Assembly: GCA_021811525.1 (NCBI GenBank)
Contig: JAJZOK010000044.1
Span: 1 to 17,260, forward strand
Direction: 5' to 3'
Origin: Thermoplasmata archaeon
GTDB taxonomy: Archaea; Thermoplasmatota; Thermoplasmata; Thermoplasmatales; Thermoplasmataceae
Length of the DNA stretch: 17,260 bases
The notes under the pieces were generated by a model. That model was given only the letters and a program-made list of their open reading frames with translations. It ran no database searches and was not told where the DNA came from. Positions within the stretch are counted from its first letter, which is position 1. Each line of letters begins with the position of its first letter. Below, piece after piece: positions 1 through 6,730 of this stretch. Both the position numbers and the translations under genes were made by a program.

Positions 1-126
1 AAGAGCAAGAAGCCAATTGCAAACTGCCTCGCAGATGAACTTATGAATGCGGGAAGAAATGATGCATCATCATTCGCAGTGAGCAAGAAAGAAGAGATTG
101 AAAGAATAGCAGCTTCAGCAAGGTAA
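1..126 (+). CDS. rps7: 30S ribosomal protein S7 (uS7), C-terminal fragment
   Basis: The window opens inside a reading frame that ends with TAA at 124-126 and encodes the last 41 residues of a protein. The fragment contains [15 protein letters not shown] and ends [13 protein letters not shown], which matches the conserved C-terminal helix of archaeal uS7 (pattern KKPIAxCLADELxNA, then KKxEIERxA). uS7 is a primary 16S rRNA-binding protein of the small subunit head. The rest of the gene and its usual partners (rps12 upstream) lie outside the window. No elongation factor gene follows on this strand; instead there is a T-rich terminator and a convergent membrane protein gene. The identification is from memory of family motifs; the match is specific enough that I am confident. 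Confidence 0.9.
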   Translation, partial: KSKKPIANCLADELMNAGRNDASSFAVSKKEEIERIAASAR

Positions 127-130
127 ATCC

Positions 131-157
131 TTGCCTTATCTTTTTAATCCTTTTTTA
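131..157 (+). terminator. oligo-T terminator after rps7
   Basis: Directly after the rps7 stop the + strand carries pyrimidine-rich clusters including TTTTT and TTTTTT. Archaeal RNA polymerase terminates on such oligo-T tracts without needing a hairpin. The position between two convergent genes fits. Confidence 0.6.
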
Positions 158-192
158 TTAGTTTCATAGAACAATGTTCCAGAAATCCTGCA

Positions 193-978
193 TCAGTTAA
201 CAGAAGGGGGAATTAATTTCCGATTCTTGCTTACAAAGATCAGAAAATATGAAACAAAGAAAAGAAAGCCTGATATTATCAAGTACAGGTGGTCATTTGA
301 ATATACTGTATAAGGTGGAATTCTATAATTGACTAACAGGCCTTCCAAACCTGCGAAGTACGGCGAGAATGGGAGGTAACCGAAGTAGTGGTATGGAATG
401 TTCCCATGCGAAAAGATGTAAAATAGGGTTTGATGGGTACTCCAGTATAGCCAGATTGAAAGGCCAAAAGCTGCCGTACATAATATTCTAGAATACGTGT
501 TTCCAAGGACCATGGCCGGTATGGAGAAGATGATCAGGTATGCGGCAATCCCTATGGAGTCAATTATGAGGCCATTTGTTACAGTGCTGGAATTTCCCGT
601 GAGGCTGAAATATGAACCCAATGGGTAATTATACCTGTAGACCTGCCAGGCTTGTAAGGCTTGAAAAGCGACAAATAAAAGAAAACTCAGCAACAGGGCG
701 GTCTTTCCTTTGAATATCCTGCCTTTTGCCCATACTGAGAGGCATGCAATACCTGCAGCCGTTAAAGCGATGGATAGAGAAATGCCAAAGAGAAAACCTG
801 TATTTTCAAAATAAACATAAACTCCAAACAATGGCGTGACCTGATATATGCCACCCGAAGAAAACAACCCTGGCCAGAGGATATAGCTAAGGCTCCAGAT
901 CAGGAATGAAGTGGATAAAGCGAGGGCCCCTATTTTCAAAAGCCCTTTGTGGTTACTGGAATCGGAAATGCTTGTCAT
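193..978 (-). CDS. polytopic membrane protein of unknown function
   Basis: This 261-residue protein starts with ATG at 976-978 and ends with TGA at 193-195. It has about six hydrophobic helices, roughly residues 14-37, 58-83, 92-112, 136-158, 164-182 and 230-250, with a basic C-terminal tail (KNRK). The stretch 185-228 between the last helices is rich in Tyr, His and Pro and probably lies outside the membrane. I do not recognise a family and see no catalytic motif. A GGAGG lies at 991-995, about 12 nt before the start, which is a long spacing, and an AT-rich stretch suited to a promoter lies at about 1005-1050. The gene follows the CopD-like gene on the same strand but is separated from it by about 250 nt, so it likely has its own promoter. 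Confidence 0.7.
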   Translation of the reverse strand: MTSISDSSNHKGLLKIGALALSTSFLIWSLSYILWPGLFSSGGIYQVTPLFGVYVYFENTGFLFGISLSIALTAAGIACLSVWAKGRIFKGKTALLLSFLLFVAFQALQAWQVYRYNYPLGSYFSLTGNSSTVTNGLIIDSIGIAAYLIIFSIPAMVLGNTYSRILCTAAFGLSIWLYWSTHQTLFYIFSHGNIPYHYFGYLPFSPYFAGLEGLLVNYRIPPYTVYSNDHLYLIISGFLFFVSYFLIFVSKNRKLIPPSVN

Positions 979-1232
979 GCCTTACATATTCCTCCAGATA
1001 GAGTGGTTGATATACTCTCTAATATGTAATAAATTATAAGACTTAAATATTAGTCTTCGAGAAGAATGTTCATGGCATCTGAGGAAAAGGCAGTCATCGT
1101 GCATTGGCACGGATGCCTGATATATTTGAACAGTTGCAGCCTGGAGATTACAGGTCTCCAGATCCCATATTTTGTTCAATTTCTGGGGTAAATAGGTTAA
1201 GGGCACAACTTTTAGATTTAGGCATGGGAAAA
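979..1232. other. 254-nt gap with three inverted repeats; no convincing gene
   Basis: Between two minus-strand genes this stretch holds an AT-rich promoter-like region (about 1005-1050) and three inverted repeats: AAGACT/AGTCTT (1038-1057, 8-nt spacer), CGTGC/GCACG (1098-1111, 4-nt loop) and CTGGAGA/TCTCCAG (1141-1161, 7-nt loop). A 74-codon minus-strand frame with a GTG start (1206 to 982) runs across it, but its product has no recognisable domain and no hydrophobic or compositional pattern, and it runs across all three palindromes; I think it is not a gene. The repeats could be operators or parts of a structured RNA leader or small RNA. Confidence 0.4.
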
Positions 1233-1718
1233 TTAGAAAAACTGCAGGGATGTTGCTAGCCCGACAATTACCAGTAGCAATGCCAGTGATAAGAATGAGA
1301 ACAGGTGTGTAACTTTCCTTATCTTCCTGACCTCTTCTATTTTTCCTTCCAATGCAAGCCTTGTAATCTTCTTTCCATGGTACAGGTTGTTTGTGTAAAT
1401 GATCAGAATGTCCACTCCAACAACTATGGCCTTTGCAAGTAGCAATTTTCCACCAGTTGTATCAAACAGTGCAGAAAAGCTGCCAAGGTACCAGGTGGCA
1501 TTGTAGATCCCTGTTACAATGAGAATTCCCAGCGAGATGTGGGTGAAAAGTGCAAAACGCTTTGCGATCCTTCCAACAATCCTTGTCCTCTCCTTCTCGT
1601 CATCTGTGATCTCATAGGATGCAGGCCAGACCACGAGCCAGATAAAGAACGACCCGCCTATGAACAGTATAGCGAAGAATATGTGGATTGCAAGGATGAT
1701 TGCGTCAAGAAGGATCAT
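1233..1718 (-). CDS. CopD-like four-helix integral membrane protein
   Basis: This 161-residue protein starts at ATG 1716-1718 and has four membrane helices at about residues 4-32, 55-77, 91-110 and 136-159. A conserved-looking His sits in the first helix (H12) and another at the second (H60), with H114 and H138 near the other membrane faces. Size, helix count and intramembrane histidines fit the CopD / DUF2269-like superfamily of four-helix proteins, whose members are linked to copper handling or heme binding. I infer the family from the overall pattern (an IHIFFAxLFIGGxFF-like first helix and a short acidic/basic loop), so the specific ligand is unknown. An AT-rich TATA-like box lies about 22-30 nt upstream, suggesting a leaderless transcript. 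No other copper gene is nearby, which leaves the copper role unsupported by context. Confidence 0.65.
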   Translation of the reverse strand: MILLDAIILAIHIFFAILFIGGSFFIWLVVWPASYEITDDEKERTRIVGRIAKRFALFTHISLGILIVTGIYNATWYLGSFSALFDTTGGKLLLAKAIVVGVDILIIYTNNLYHGKKITRLALEGKIEEVRKIRKVTHLFSFLSLALLLVIVGLATSLQFF

Positions 1719-1739
1719 CTATGGAGCATAATTCCAACT

Positions 1740-1748
1740 GATTAATTT
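1740..1748 (-). promoter_or_regulatory. TATA-like box for the CopD-like gene
   Basis: On the minus strand this reads AAATTAATC, 22-30 nt before the ATG at 1718, the spacing expected of a leaderless archaeal promoter. Confidence 0.45.
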
Positions 1749-1840
1749 CTTTGCGGCTCAATCACAACAAAAGCGGAAGAGATCAATTTCATGTTGTGCA
1801 TAATGGTTTTAACTCTGCACGATTTAGTCAATGGATCAAA

Positions 1841-2758
1841 ATGGCAGTTGTAATAATCGAGGACCCACCCAAGGAAATGAGGCCTGAGGGGGCAATCCGG
1901 GCAGATGTCGCCTGGAAACTGTTCCTTCCAGATTTAATGGGAGATATCCCCGAACTTGGCAAGGGAAGGACTGAACCAATCAGGCACTGGCTATGGTGGG
2001 AACTCTCAAGGAAACAGGGTTTCATGAGGGGTGAGGAAGTTCCCCCAGCTTATCTTCTTGCACCGTCACTTACGCCTGAAGGAAAAGAGTTTCTCATTAG
2101 AACATGCTCTCTATGGACGAACAAAGTTCACCTCATACAGGCAAAGGGAAAGAATGTTGATCTCGAAGTAAGGGGTGAAAATCTCTGGACACCCCCAGTT
2201 GTAAATGTGAACGCGAGCCCACGCGCACACAGCGCCCTGTCAAAACTCACTAGAGAAGACGAGGATGGCCTGGATACGCAATTCTCACCAATACTGGGTG
2301 CCGGAAAATCTTACGTTAGGGCTTACACAATCCAGCAGGATGGGACATATTCAAGGTTCCACAGCCACTCTGCCAGGGAGGAACTGTACCTGGTGCTCAA
2401 AGGCAAGGGCACCATTCGCATCGGGGAGCACAGAGTCTCAATAAATGAGGGGGACCTCATTGCCAAACCGACAGGGCCGGACATATCCACACAGTTCCTT
2501 GCAGACAGGGGTGAAACCATGAGAATATTGGACATTGAGATATGGCCGGAGGATGAGCGGATATCCAAAGATGCAGTGCTTTACCCTGATCACGAGGAAC
2601 TCGATCTCTTCGGGCAGGGCTGGTATTTCACAGTTCCCTCTGTAACTATATCAGATGCTCTTGACGCAATGTCCCATTATGATACAGGATACAGGCGGAA
2701 AGCTGATGGAGGATGGGAACCAAAAGACATTCCGGGCCAGAAAAAAAGGGAAAAGTGA
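1841..2758 (+). CDS. cupin-domain protein with an unrecognised N-terminal region
   Basis: The frame is open from a TTG at 1751, but I choose ATG 1841 (305 residues): the upstream 30 residues look non-conserved and overlap the promoter region of the divergent gene. The C-terminal half holds one cupin barrel: motif 1 is at about residues 168-190, with H174, H176 and E180 as metal ligands (HxHx3E). Motif 2 begins GDLIAKPTG at about 204; the His that normally follows two residues after the PxG glycine is replaced by Ile, so the fourth metal ligand is missing. Residues 1-130 are rich in Trp and Pro and I do not recognise them. Cupins of this kind include isomerases, dioxygenases and sugar-binding enzymes; the substrate cannot be read from the sequence. 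The gene ends 4 nt from the convergent isochorismatase-like gene. Confidence 0.75.
   Translation: MAVVIIEDPPKEMRPEGAIRADVAWKLFLPDLMGDIPELGKGRTEPIRHWLWWELSRKQGFMRGEEVPPAYLLAPSLTPEGKEFLIRTCSLWTNKVHLIQAKGKNVDLEVRGENLWTPPVVNVNASPRAHSALSKLTREDEDGLDTQFSPILGAGKSYVRAYTIQQDGTYSRFHSHSAREELYLVLKGKGTIRIGEHRVSINEGDLIAKPTGPDISTQFLADRGETMRILDIEIWPEDERISKDAVLYPDHEELDLFGQGWYFTVPSVTISDALDAMSHYDTGYRRKADGGWEPKDIPGQKKREK
2741..2754 (-). terminator. oligo-T terminator for the isochorismatase-like gene
   Basis: Read on the minus strand, the sequence just past the stop of the isochorismatase-like gene carries TTTTCCC followed by seven T. It lies inside the 3' end of the convergent cupin gene, an economical arrangement seen at other convergent ends in this window. 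Confidence 0.5.
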
Positions 2759-2762
2759 GGAA

Positions 2763-3317
2763 CTAAAACTCCAGTTCCTCAGATTTCAATACCCTGGCAA
2801 ATTCCCCGTTGATGGAAGCTAGGTTCACATCGTGGACGACCTGTGCCGGTATTTTTTCTCCTTTCATTCCCTTAGCCTCATGGGCTGCACAGGCATCCTC
2901 TATGACAAATGACTCAAAGCCGAGGTTTCCAGACATTCTTGCTGTGGTGCTGACACAATGGTCCGTAACCAGGCCCATGTAATAGACGGGTGGATTGCCC
3001 ATTTCCCTGAGCACCTTTTCAAGGTCTGTTCCTATGAATGCGCTGTTTACATGCTTTGTAATGATCATCTCTCCTTCCAGGGGTTTCACTTCATCCTTGA
3101 ACTGGAAGGTCTCCTTTCCGCTGTGTAGCAATGAATTGGGATTCCTGGAGTCATGTCTTACGTGTATCACTGTGAGTCCATGTTTCCTGAATTCACCAAG
3201 AACCTTTTCCATCTTCTTTTCCGCATTGGGGTTGTTCCTCACGCCCCATCTTGGATCTGAAAATCCCTTCTGCACATCTATTATAACCAGGACAGAACCC
3301 GGTGCGACCTTTCCCAT
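2763..3317 (-). CDS. isochorismatase-family cysteine hydrolase
   Basis: This 184-residue cytosolic protein shows the full catalytic triad of the isochorismatase/nicotinamidase superfamily: D14 in VLVIIDVQKGF, K88 in ITKHVNSAF and C121 in VTDHCVSTTAR. The cis-peptide region before the cysteine (MGLVTDHC) is also typical. Length is normal for the family (about 180-210). Members hydrolyse amides or vinyl ethers such as nicotinamide, isochorismate, N-carbamoylsarcosine or ureidoacrylate. The specific substrate is unclear: the Asp-x-His metal-site pattern that marks true nicotinamidases is not evident to me, and no isochorismate or pyrimidine genes are nearby. A TATA-like box lies 22-27 nt upstream of the ATG, so the transcript is probably leaderless. 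Confidence 0.88.
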   Translation of the reverse strand: MGKVAPGSVLVIIDVQKGFSDPRWGVRNNPNAEKKMEKVLGEFRKHGLTVIHVRHDSRNPNSLLHSGKETFQFKDEVKPLEGEMIITKHVNSAFIGTDLEKVLREMGNPPVYYMGLVTDHCVSTTARMSGNLGFESFVIEDACAAHEAKGMKGEKIPAQVVHDVNLASINGEFARVLKSEELEF

Positions 3318-3326
3318 GAACCAAAG

Positions 3327-3434
3327 ATGGAGTTCCTGATTAAAGAGATTCCTAAACCTGAACTGTTTGTGAGATTTGCACCTCTATGGAACTATCCGCA
3401 TCTGACACTATTTGTTTTCAAACACAGTCCTTGA
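3327..3434 (+). CDS. possible 35-residue small ORF (low confidence)
   Basis: In the gap upstream of the deoxyhypusine synthase gene an ATG at 3327 opens a 35-codon frame ending in TGA at 3432-3434. The product begins MEFLIKEIPKPELF and is rich in aromatic and hydrophobic residues with two prolines, which looks more protein-like than random. Against it: there is no TATA-like box about 26 nt upstream, no clear ribosome binding site, and it overlaps the promoter of the divergent isochorismatase-like gene. It could equally be a remnant of a longer gene. I do not recognise it. Confidence 0.2.
   Translation: MEFLIKEIPKPELFVRFAPLWNYPHLTLFVFKHSP
3338..3347 (-). promoter_or_regulatory. TATA-like box for the isochorismatase-like gene
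   Basis: The minus strand reads CTCTTTAATC, centred about 26 nt before the ATG at 3317. Confidence 0.45.
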
Positions 3435-3473
3435 GTCATAAGGGTTTTAGCAAGTGAACAATAAAGGTATATA

Positions 3474-4406
3474 ATGACCAGAGAGGAATTGCTTTCAAAG
3501 CCTGTTAAAGACCTTAATATAACCGGATCCACAACACTCAGGGAACTCATAGAGCAATTTTCACATTCAGGAGGGTTCACTTCCGCAAAGCTGGGCACTG
3601 CTTACTCAATTCTTGACAAGATGTTCAGGGAAGAGAACACAACTTTCCTTTCTTTTCCCGCCGATATTATTTCCACCGGAACCAGAGGTCTCATAAATGA
3701 GATGGTGAAGAGAAAGCTCGTTGATGTCATAATAACCACCAACGGCACACTTGACCATGATATTGCCAGGACCTACATGGACTACTACTGTGGCACATTT
3801 GACTATAGTGACAGGGACCTCAAGCACATGTCCATAAACAGGCTGGGGAATGTCTTTGTTCCCGACGAGAGCTATGGGGAGATCATTGAGGAGAAAGTGC
3901 AGCCTGTGCTCGAGGAACTGTACAAAAAGAAGAAAGAGTGGGGTGGCGCCGAACTTCTCCGCGAGTATGGCCTCACGATGAATAATGATTCTTCCATTCT
4001 TTACAATGCTGCGAAAAACAATATTCCCGTGTATGTGCCGGGAATGACAGACGGCTCATTCGGGTCCCAGCTCTGGTCCTTCTATGAAAGGAACAGGGAT
4101 TTCAAGATCAACCTGCTCCAGGATGAGCACGAACTCTCAGACATCATTTTTGATGCTAAGAAGACAGGTGCGCTGATGTTGGGAGGCGGGATCTCCAAGC
4201 ACCACACAATCTGGTGGAACCAGTTCAGGGGAGGCCTTGAATATGCCGTCTATGTTACAACTGCCCAGGAATTCGACGGCTCACTTTCAGGTGCGAAACT
4301 TGAGGAAGCAATATCCTGGAAAAAGATGAGGGAGGACGCAGATTTCGTTAACGTCTACGGGGACGCAACTGCACTTCTTCCACTGTTGATAGGGCCATTT
4401 CTTTAG
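3474..4406 (+). CDS. dys: deoxyhypusine synthase
   Basis: This 310-residue enzyme transfers the 4-aminobutyl group of spermidine, using NAD+, to a specific lysine of translation factor aIF5A, the first step of hypusine formation. The diagnostic C-terminal block is present: GGGISKHHTIWWN, with K242 at the position of the lysine that forms the enzyme-intermediate imine, followed by YAVYVTTAQEFDGSLSGA, the conserved substrate/NAD segment. Upstream elements also fit: SFPADIISTGTRG at about residues 60-72 and TTNGTLDHD at 88-96. Length is normal for archaeal DHS. ATG 3474 is favoured by an AT-rich TTTTAG about 27 nt upstream. The stop overlaps by four bases the stop of the convergent hypothetical gene. 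No aIF5A or spermidine synthesis gene is in the window. Confidence 0.95.
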   Translation: MTREELLSKPVKDLNITGSTTLRELIEQFSHSGGFTSAKLGTAYSILDKMFREENTTFLSFPADIISTGTRGLINEMVKRKLVDVIITTNGTLDHDIARTYMDYYCGTFDYSDRDLKHMSINRLGNVFVPDESYGEIIEEKVQPVLEELYKKKKEWGGAELLREYGLTMNNDSSILYNAAKNNIPVYVPGMTDGSFGSQLWSFYERNRDFKINLLQDEHELSDIIFDAKKTGALMLGGGISKHHTIWWNQFRGGLEYAVYVTTAQEFDGSLSGAKLEEAISWKKMREDADFVNVYGDATALLPLLIGPFL

Positions 4407-4729
4407 ATATACTTCAGCCATTCCATTATGGGGTCATCTTCGTCCTGAAGATCAGAACTGGTTTCCCCGAATGCGCTTATGGTCTTGAAGCGGTTGAAGT
4501 AGATCCTTCCGTTCTTTTCTACCCCGTACATTATGTGTTCCACAGACCTGCCATCCGGAAGGTGTGACATCGCTTCAGGGAATTCCGGTGAGAAGTGGAC
4601 TTCTATCTTGTCCCCGTCCTGTTCAAGCCAGTATGAATTGTTCTGCCCTATGTGTTTCTTAAGCTTGTCTGCTTCTATTGAGGGACCCATGCTGTGGCAT
4701 ATTTTCTGATGGCTATAATACATTGCCAT
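4403..4729 (-). CDS. hypothetical protein, 108 residues
   Basis: I do not recognise this protein. It is a soluble, acidic 108-residue product with no signal peptide or membrane helix. The N-terminal third is polar with several His (H7, H12, H26) and Cys 11, the middle has an alternating pattern (KIEVHFSPEF, HIMYGVEKNGRIYFNRF) suggesting beta strands, and the tail is acidic (SSDLQDEDDP) ending EWLKYI. Evidence that it is real: the frame uses normal codons for the neighbourhood, it fits tightly between two confident genes, and its stop overlaps the dys stop as TTAG. It is divergent from the ornithine cyclodeaminase-like gene with a 52-nt gap. ATG at 4729 or 4723 (third codon) could be the start. 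Confidence 0.6.
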   Translation of the reverse strand: MAMYYSHQKICHSMGPSIEADKLKKHIGQNNSYWLEQDGDKIEVHFSPEFPEAMSHLPDGRSVEHIMYGVEKNGRIYFNRFKTISAFGETSSDLQDEDDPIMEWLKYI

Positions 4730-4750
4730 TTCACTGCGCTAAGAAGGAAA

Positions 4751-4762
4751 ATCAATTTTTAG
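4751..4762. promoter_or_regulatory. AT box possibly shared by two divergent promoters
   Basis: The only AT-rich element in the 52-nt gap reads ATCAATTTTTAG on the + strand and CTAAAAATTGAT on the minus strand. Its centre is about 25 nt from both the ATG at 4782 (+) and the ATG at 4729 (-), so one box, or two overlapping boxes, could serve both genes. Confidence 0.35.
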
Positions 4763-4781
4763 CCCTAATGCATGTGCACAT

Positions 4782-5699
4782 ATGCACTACATAACAGAGG
4801 AAGAGGTGGCAGAGAACCTGGGAGTCAGGGAAACAGTGGACATTCTTGAGGAAGCTTTTGAATCATATTCCGCAGGGACATCATTTTTCAGGCCAAGGGA
4901 GAGAATAACCTTTGATGAAACAGTATTCAATACCATGCCTGGGGTATTTCAGCACAGGCACCTTGCTGGGCTGAAGACATATATTGCAAACAGGAACGGT
5001 GCAAGGTTTGTCGTCCTAATATTTGACACCATGAAATCTGAGCTGCTTGCTGTCATAGAGGCAAACAAGCTTGGGCAGATAAGGACCGGGGCACTGCCTG
5101 CCATGGTGACAAGGAGAATGCTCATGGAAAAGAGCCAGGGATTCTGTGTCATAGGTTCGGGGTTCCAGGCTGAGACTCAGCTGGAGGCCATGGCTTCCGT
5201 GTTCAAATTAGACAGCGTATCAGTATATTCCAGAACTTTTGCCAATGCCAGGAAATTCGCTGAAAAGATGCAGAAGAAGACTGGGATTGAGGTGAAGGCT
5301 TACGAATCAGCCGCTGCGGCCCTGAAAGATGCCACAATTGTAAATTCAATCACAGACTCCATGGATTCCATATTTGCAAGAAAGGATCTTGGGGAGGAAT
5401 ATCATGTCAACCTGTGCGGCGCCAACAATCCAAGAAGGAGGGAAGCTTCCGAAGATATTCTCCTTGACAGTGAACTCATTGTGGTTGAGGATATGGAACA
5501 GGCTCTGAAAGAGTCAGGCGAAATCATATCGCTCATGAAGAACCATCCTGAAAAGAAATGCACTGAACTTGGGGATTTCATGAAGATGGACAGGAAGGGC
5601 CTCAGTGAAAGGAAGAGGACAGTGTTCAAGTCCATGGGCGTAGGGCTGGAAGATGTTGCAGCCGGTTATGCACTACTGAAAAATATGAAAATACTGTAA
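4782..5699 (+). CDS. ornithine cyclodeaminase / mu-crystallin family NAD(P)-dependent reductase
   Basis: This 305-residue protein has the family architecture: a substrate-binding N-terminal part with K65 in LAGLKTY and R101 in GQIRTGA, a Rossmann NAD(P) site at GSGFQA (125-130), and a HVNLCGANNP block at about 208-217. Family members include ornithine cyclodeaminase, archaeal alanine dehydrogenase, ketimine or pyrroline-2-carboxylate reductases and mu-crystallin. In ornithine cyclodeaminase and archaeal alanine dehydrogenase the last block carries a catalytic Asp (G-A/G-D); here it is Asn 215, a variant that other family members also show, so classical cyclodeaminase activity is doubtful. I would call it an amino-acid dehydrogenase or imine reductase of unknown substrate. 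A T-run lies just past its stop inside the convergent epimerase gene. Confidence 0.85.
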   Translation: MHYITEEEVAENLGVRETVDILEEAFESYSAGTSFFRPRERITFDETVFNTMPGVFQHRHLAGLKTYIANRNGARFVVLIFDTMKSELLAVIEANKLGQIRTGALPAMVTRRMLMEKSQGFCVIGSGFQAETQLEAMASVFKLDSVSVYSRTFANARKFAEKMQKKTGIEVKAYESAAAALKDATIVNSITDSMDSIFARKDLGEEYHVNLCGANNPRRREASEDILLDSELIVVEDMEQALKESGEIISLMKNHPEKKCTELGDFMKMDRKGLSERKRTVFKSMGVGLEDVAAGYALLKNMKIL

Positions 5700-5707
5700 A
5701 CCCGGCA

Positions 5708-6634
5708 TCATTTTTTCAGGAGGTCTTCCAGTGCATCATCCAATTTGGGGAACTTGAACTGGTAGCCTATTTCCTCTGCTTTTCCCGGTACAACCTTCCT
5801 GCCATTTGCCAGTATCTTTGAGACTTCCCCCATCATGAGCCTGATTATTGTAACCGGAATTGGGATCCTGGAGGGCTTTCCCATGGCTTTTCCCAGCGAG
5901 CCCGCAAAGTCTTTCATGGTAGGGACATCTGGTGCGGATGCATTCATTGGGCCTGACACATTGTCCAGGTCCATTGCATAAAGAATCATTCCCACCTCGT
6001 CTTCTATGTGTATCCAGGGGAACCACTGGTTGCCGGGCCTTATTGGGCCGCCAATTCCTTTATTGAAAGCGTTCATGAGTTGAGGGAGGGCCCCGTTTTC
6101 CTTGTCCAGTACTACACTTGTCCTGATGTTTATCACTCTTGTTCCGCAGTCCTGGGCTTTAAGTGCCGCATTTTCCCAGTCCTTCACAAAAGTACCCCAG
6201 AAATCCTTCCCTGCGGGGTATTCCTCTGTAACAGTGTCATCGTTGAATGTATTGTATCCGTAAATTCCAGCAGCAGATCCGTTGATGAACACCCGAGGCC
6301 TTGACTTTGCATTGCAGATTGCCTCAGTGATCCTTGCAGTTGCCTTCACCCTTGAGTCCACTATTTCTGTCTTGTAGTTTCCCTTCCACTTCTGAAAGAT
6401 TGGGGCACCACTGAAGTTGAAGACAACATCTGCGCCGTCAACATGCTCCTGCCATCCATCCTTAGTGTAGTCCCACCGGTACTGTTCCTTTACCTGCGGA
6501 AAAAGTGCTCCGCTCTTTGAAATGTCACGTGCAAAGATCCTTATATTCCAGCCATTGCCTGAAAGTCTCTGAATAACAGCCTGCCCGATCTGGCCTGTAG
6601 CCCCGAAAACAGCAGCAGTCCTTCCACTGTCCAT
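5708..6634 (-). CDS. TIGR01777-type (SDR39U1/YfcH-like) NAD-dependent epimerase family protein
   Basis: This 308-residue protein is an extended short-chain dehydrogenase. The N-terminal nucleotide motif is GATGQIG (11-17). The segment DVVFNFSGAPI near residues 69-79 followed by a Lys/Trp-rich helix and DSRVKAT is the signature of the TIGR01777 group, and FINGSAAGIYGY near 115-126 is its active-site region. The C-terminal about 50 residues (KDFAGSLGKAMGKPSRIPIP to the end) match the DUF1731 tail that defines these proteins. Substrate and role are unknown for the whole group, although bacterial members are often called cell-division inhibitor SulA-like by mis-annotation. Length is normal. A TATA-like box precedes the ATG at 6634. 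Confidence 0.88.
   Translation of the reverse strand: MDSGRTAAVFGATGQIGQAVIQRLSGNGWNIRIFARDISKSGALFPQVKEQYRWDYTKDGWQEHVDGADVVFNFSGAPIFQKWKGNYKTEIVDSRVKATARITEAICNAKSRPRVFINGSAAGIYGYNTFNDDTVTEEYPAGKDFWGTFVKDWENAALKAQDCGTRVINIRTSVVLDKENGALPQLMNAFNKGIGGPIRPGNQWFPWIHIEDEVGMILYAMDLDNVSGPMNASAPDVPTMKDFAGSLGKAMGKPSRIPIPVTIIRLMMGEVSKILANGRKVVPGKAEEIGYQFKFPKLDDALEDLLKK
5709..5716 (+). terminator. T-run terminator after the cyclodeaminase-family gene
   Basis: A run of six T follows the stop at 5699 by about 10 nt, inside the 3' end of the convergent epimerase gene. Confidence 0.4.
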
Positions 6635-6654
6635 GTATTATTTAACTCATCAGG

Positions 6655-6666
6655 TTTATTTAATAT
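6655..6666 (-). promoter_or_regulatory. TATA-like box for the epimerase gene
   Basis: The minus strand reads ATATTAAATAAA, 21-32 nt upstream of the ATG at 6634, in an otherwise gene-free AT-rich gap of 96 nt shared with the terminator of the molybdenum hydroxylase operon. Confidence 0.55.
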
Positions 6667-6701
6667 TCCTAAAATTAGCTTGTATCTTTTAACAGAATTG
6701 T

Positions 6702-6717
6702 GAAAAATTTAAAAAAT
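6702..6717 (-). terminator. oligo-T terminator of the molybdenum hydroxylase operon
   Basis: On the minus strand, about 14 nt after the TAA of the large subunit, the sequence reads TTTTTT, AAA, TTTTT. Two T-runs in tandem are a good archaeal terminator. Confidence 0.6.
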
Positions 6718-6730
6718 AGGGTCTGGAGAG

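Noticed and set aside
169..179. GAACA-A-TGTTC palindrome between rps7 and the membrane protein gene
   Set aside because: It is only 11 nt with a one-base centre, cannot form an RNA hairpin, and lies between convergent gene ends where an operator is unlikely.
982..1206. 74-codon minus-strand frame in the gap between the two membrane protein genes
   Set aside because: It has a GTG start, no recognisable domain, and it runs through three inverted repeats and an AT-rich promoter region; I treat it as non-coding.
1751..1840. Extended N-terminus of the cupin protein from TTG 1751
   Set aside because: A TTG start with no clear ribosome site; the extra 30 residues look random and cover the region of the divergent CopD-like promoter; ATG 1841 is simpler.
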